Positions 5,352 to 5,698 of a stretch of DNA of 5,698 nucleotides are shown here, one piece after another. Origin of the DNA: Thermoplasmata archaeon. Lineage in GTDB: Archaea; Thermoplasmatota; DAOVMN01. The notes under the pieces are model-generated. The model saw only the letters and a program-made list of their open reading frames with translations. It made no database searches and had not been told where the DNA came from. The stretch covers positions 1 to 5,698 of the forward strand of contig DAOVMN010000167.1 of NCBI GenBank assembly GCA_030630685.1. The letters are read 5' to 3'. Every line of letters begins with the position of its first letter. Position 1 is the stretch's first letter. A program made the position numbers and the translations under genes.

Positions 5352-5698
5352 GGCTGGGATCGTATTTGCTATTCAGACATCTTTCCCATGAGGAAAGGCA
5401 GCTAATTCAAGAACTCAGGAGTAGGGGCATAAAAATTAGGGAACGGAAGAAGAATAAGGGATATGCCAGATTCTGGTGTGAGAAGGACTTGATCCACGGG
5501 GAGATAGTGGATTCGTTAACCATGGTATTGAGAACCCCGGGTTGTAGTTGGAGTAGGAAAGGCAATTGTTCCATGTGCGGGTATTTCGTGGACAGCAGTT
5601 CAACCACGCCCCTGATTGAGCAATTCGATAGGGTGCTTAGGGAAAGGCGGAATGAAAGGATGATAAAGATCTATACATCCGGAAGCTTCCTTGACCAA
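5348..5698 (+). CDS. raSEA: Archaeosine synthase radical SAM subunit RaSEA, 5' part
   Basis: The first 117 residues of a radical SAM enzyme, cut off by the window edge. A charged N-terminal helix (HLSHEERQLIQELRSRGI) leads to VDSLTMVLRTPGCSWSRKGN and CSMCGYFVDS. Cys66, Cys74 and Cys77 form the CX7CX2C cluster motif that would hold the 4Fe-4S cluster binding S-adenosylmethionine. KIYTSGSFLD at the end is typical of the COG1244/TIGR01210 family. In archaea this enzyme works with ArcS: ArcS attaches lysine to preQ0 at position 15 of tRNA, and RaSEA cleaves the adduct to give archaeosine. The proposed GTG start overlaps the preceding gene's stop (ATGTGA, 4-base overlap), implying co-transcription and coupling. 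No strong ribosome binding site precedes it and no ATG lies in frame before the motif at a suitable place, so the exact start is uncertain; TTG 5366 is an alternative. Family call strong; partner gene not visible here. Confidence 0.88.
   Translation, partial: MRLGSYLLFRHLSHEERQLIQELRSRGIKIRERKKNKGYARFWCEKDLIHGEIVDSLTMVLRTPGCSWSRKGNCSMCGYFVDSSSTTPLIEQFDRVLRERRNERMIKIYTSGSFLDQ

Noticed and set aside
5388..5404. ATG at 5388 as the start of the last gene
   Set aside because: It is in a different frame and reaches a stop after five codons; the radical SAM frame is the one passing through 5522.

Overview
The window is archaeal. The evidence is the archaeal-type HMG-CoA synthase / thiolase / DUF35 gene set, the archaeosine radical SAM gene at the right edge, archaeal TATA boxes, and Shine-Dalgarno motifs of the GGAGGTGA type. 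The rather GC-rich sequence, heavy use of AGG/AGA for arginine, and the zinc-ribbon protein with 'KRPLK-I-C' ribbons suggest a euryarchaeon, possibly of the Thermoplasmatota. That placement is inferred from family memory and is only moderately secure. All supported genes are on the + strand.

Bases 1-3422 hold a compact mevalonate-entry operon. It contains an HTH regulator of the COG1709 type (66-746), HMG-CoA synthase (786-1841), a thiolase-family protein (1842-3008) and a DUF35 zinc-ribbon/OB-fold protein (3009-3422). The last three genes abut with no spacer. Each has a strong ribosome binding site 4 nt before its ATG, and for the thiolase and DUF35 genes that site lies inside the 3' end of the preceding gene. 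In methanogens the thiolase, HMG-CoA synthase and DUF35 proteins form one complex that passes acetoacetyl-CoA on to make HMG-CoA for archaeal isoprenoid lipids. Here HMG-CoA synthase keeps its Glu/Cys/His catalytic set. The thiolase-family protein does not keep its own: the nucleophilic Cys position is Asp87 and the His of the GHP motif is Phe336. This is the most striking observation in the window.

Bases 3423-3845 lie between the two gene groups. The first 240 bp or so are a degenerate tandem array of a 20-bp purine-rich unit, about 12 copies, with strong strand asymmetry. It is followed by a possible 28-codon small ORF (3662-3748) and an AT-rich promoter-like stretch.

Bases 3846-5698 hold a second transcription unit. 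The first gene encodes a 501-residue protein with an Arg/Glu-rich long helix and five zinc ribbons. The second is the 5' part of a RaSEA-type radical SAM gene for archaeosine tRNA modification, which overlaps the stop of the first gene and runs off the window.
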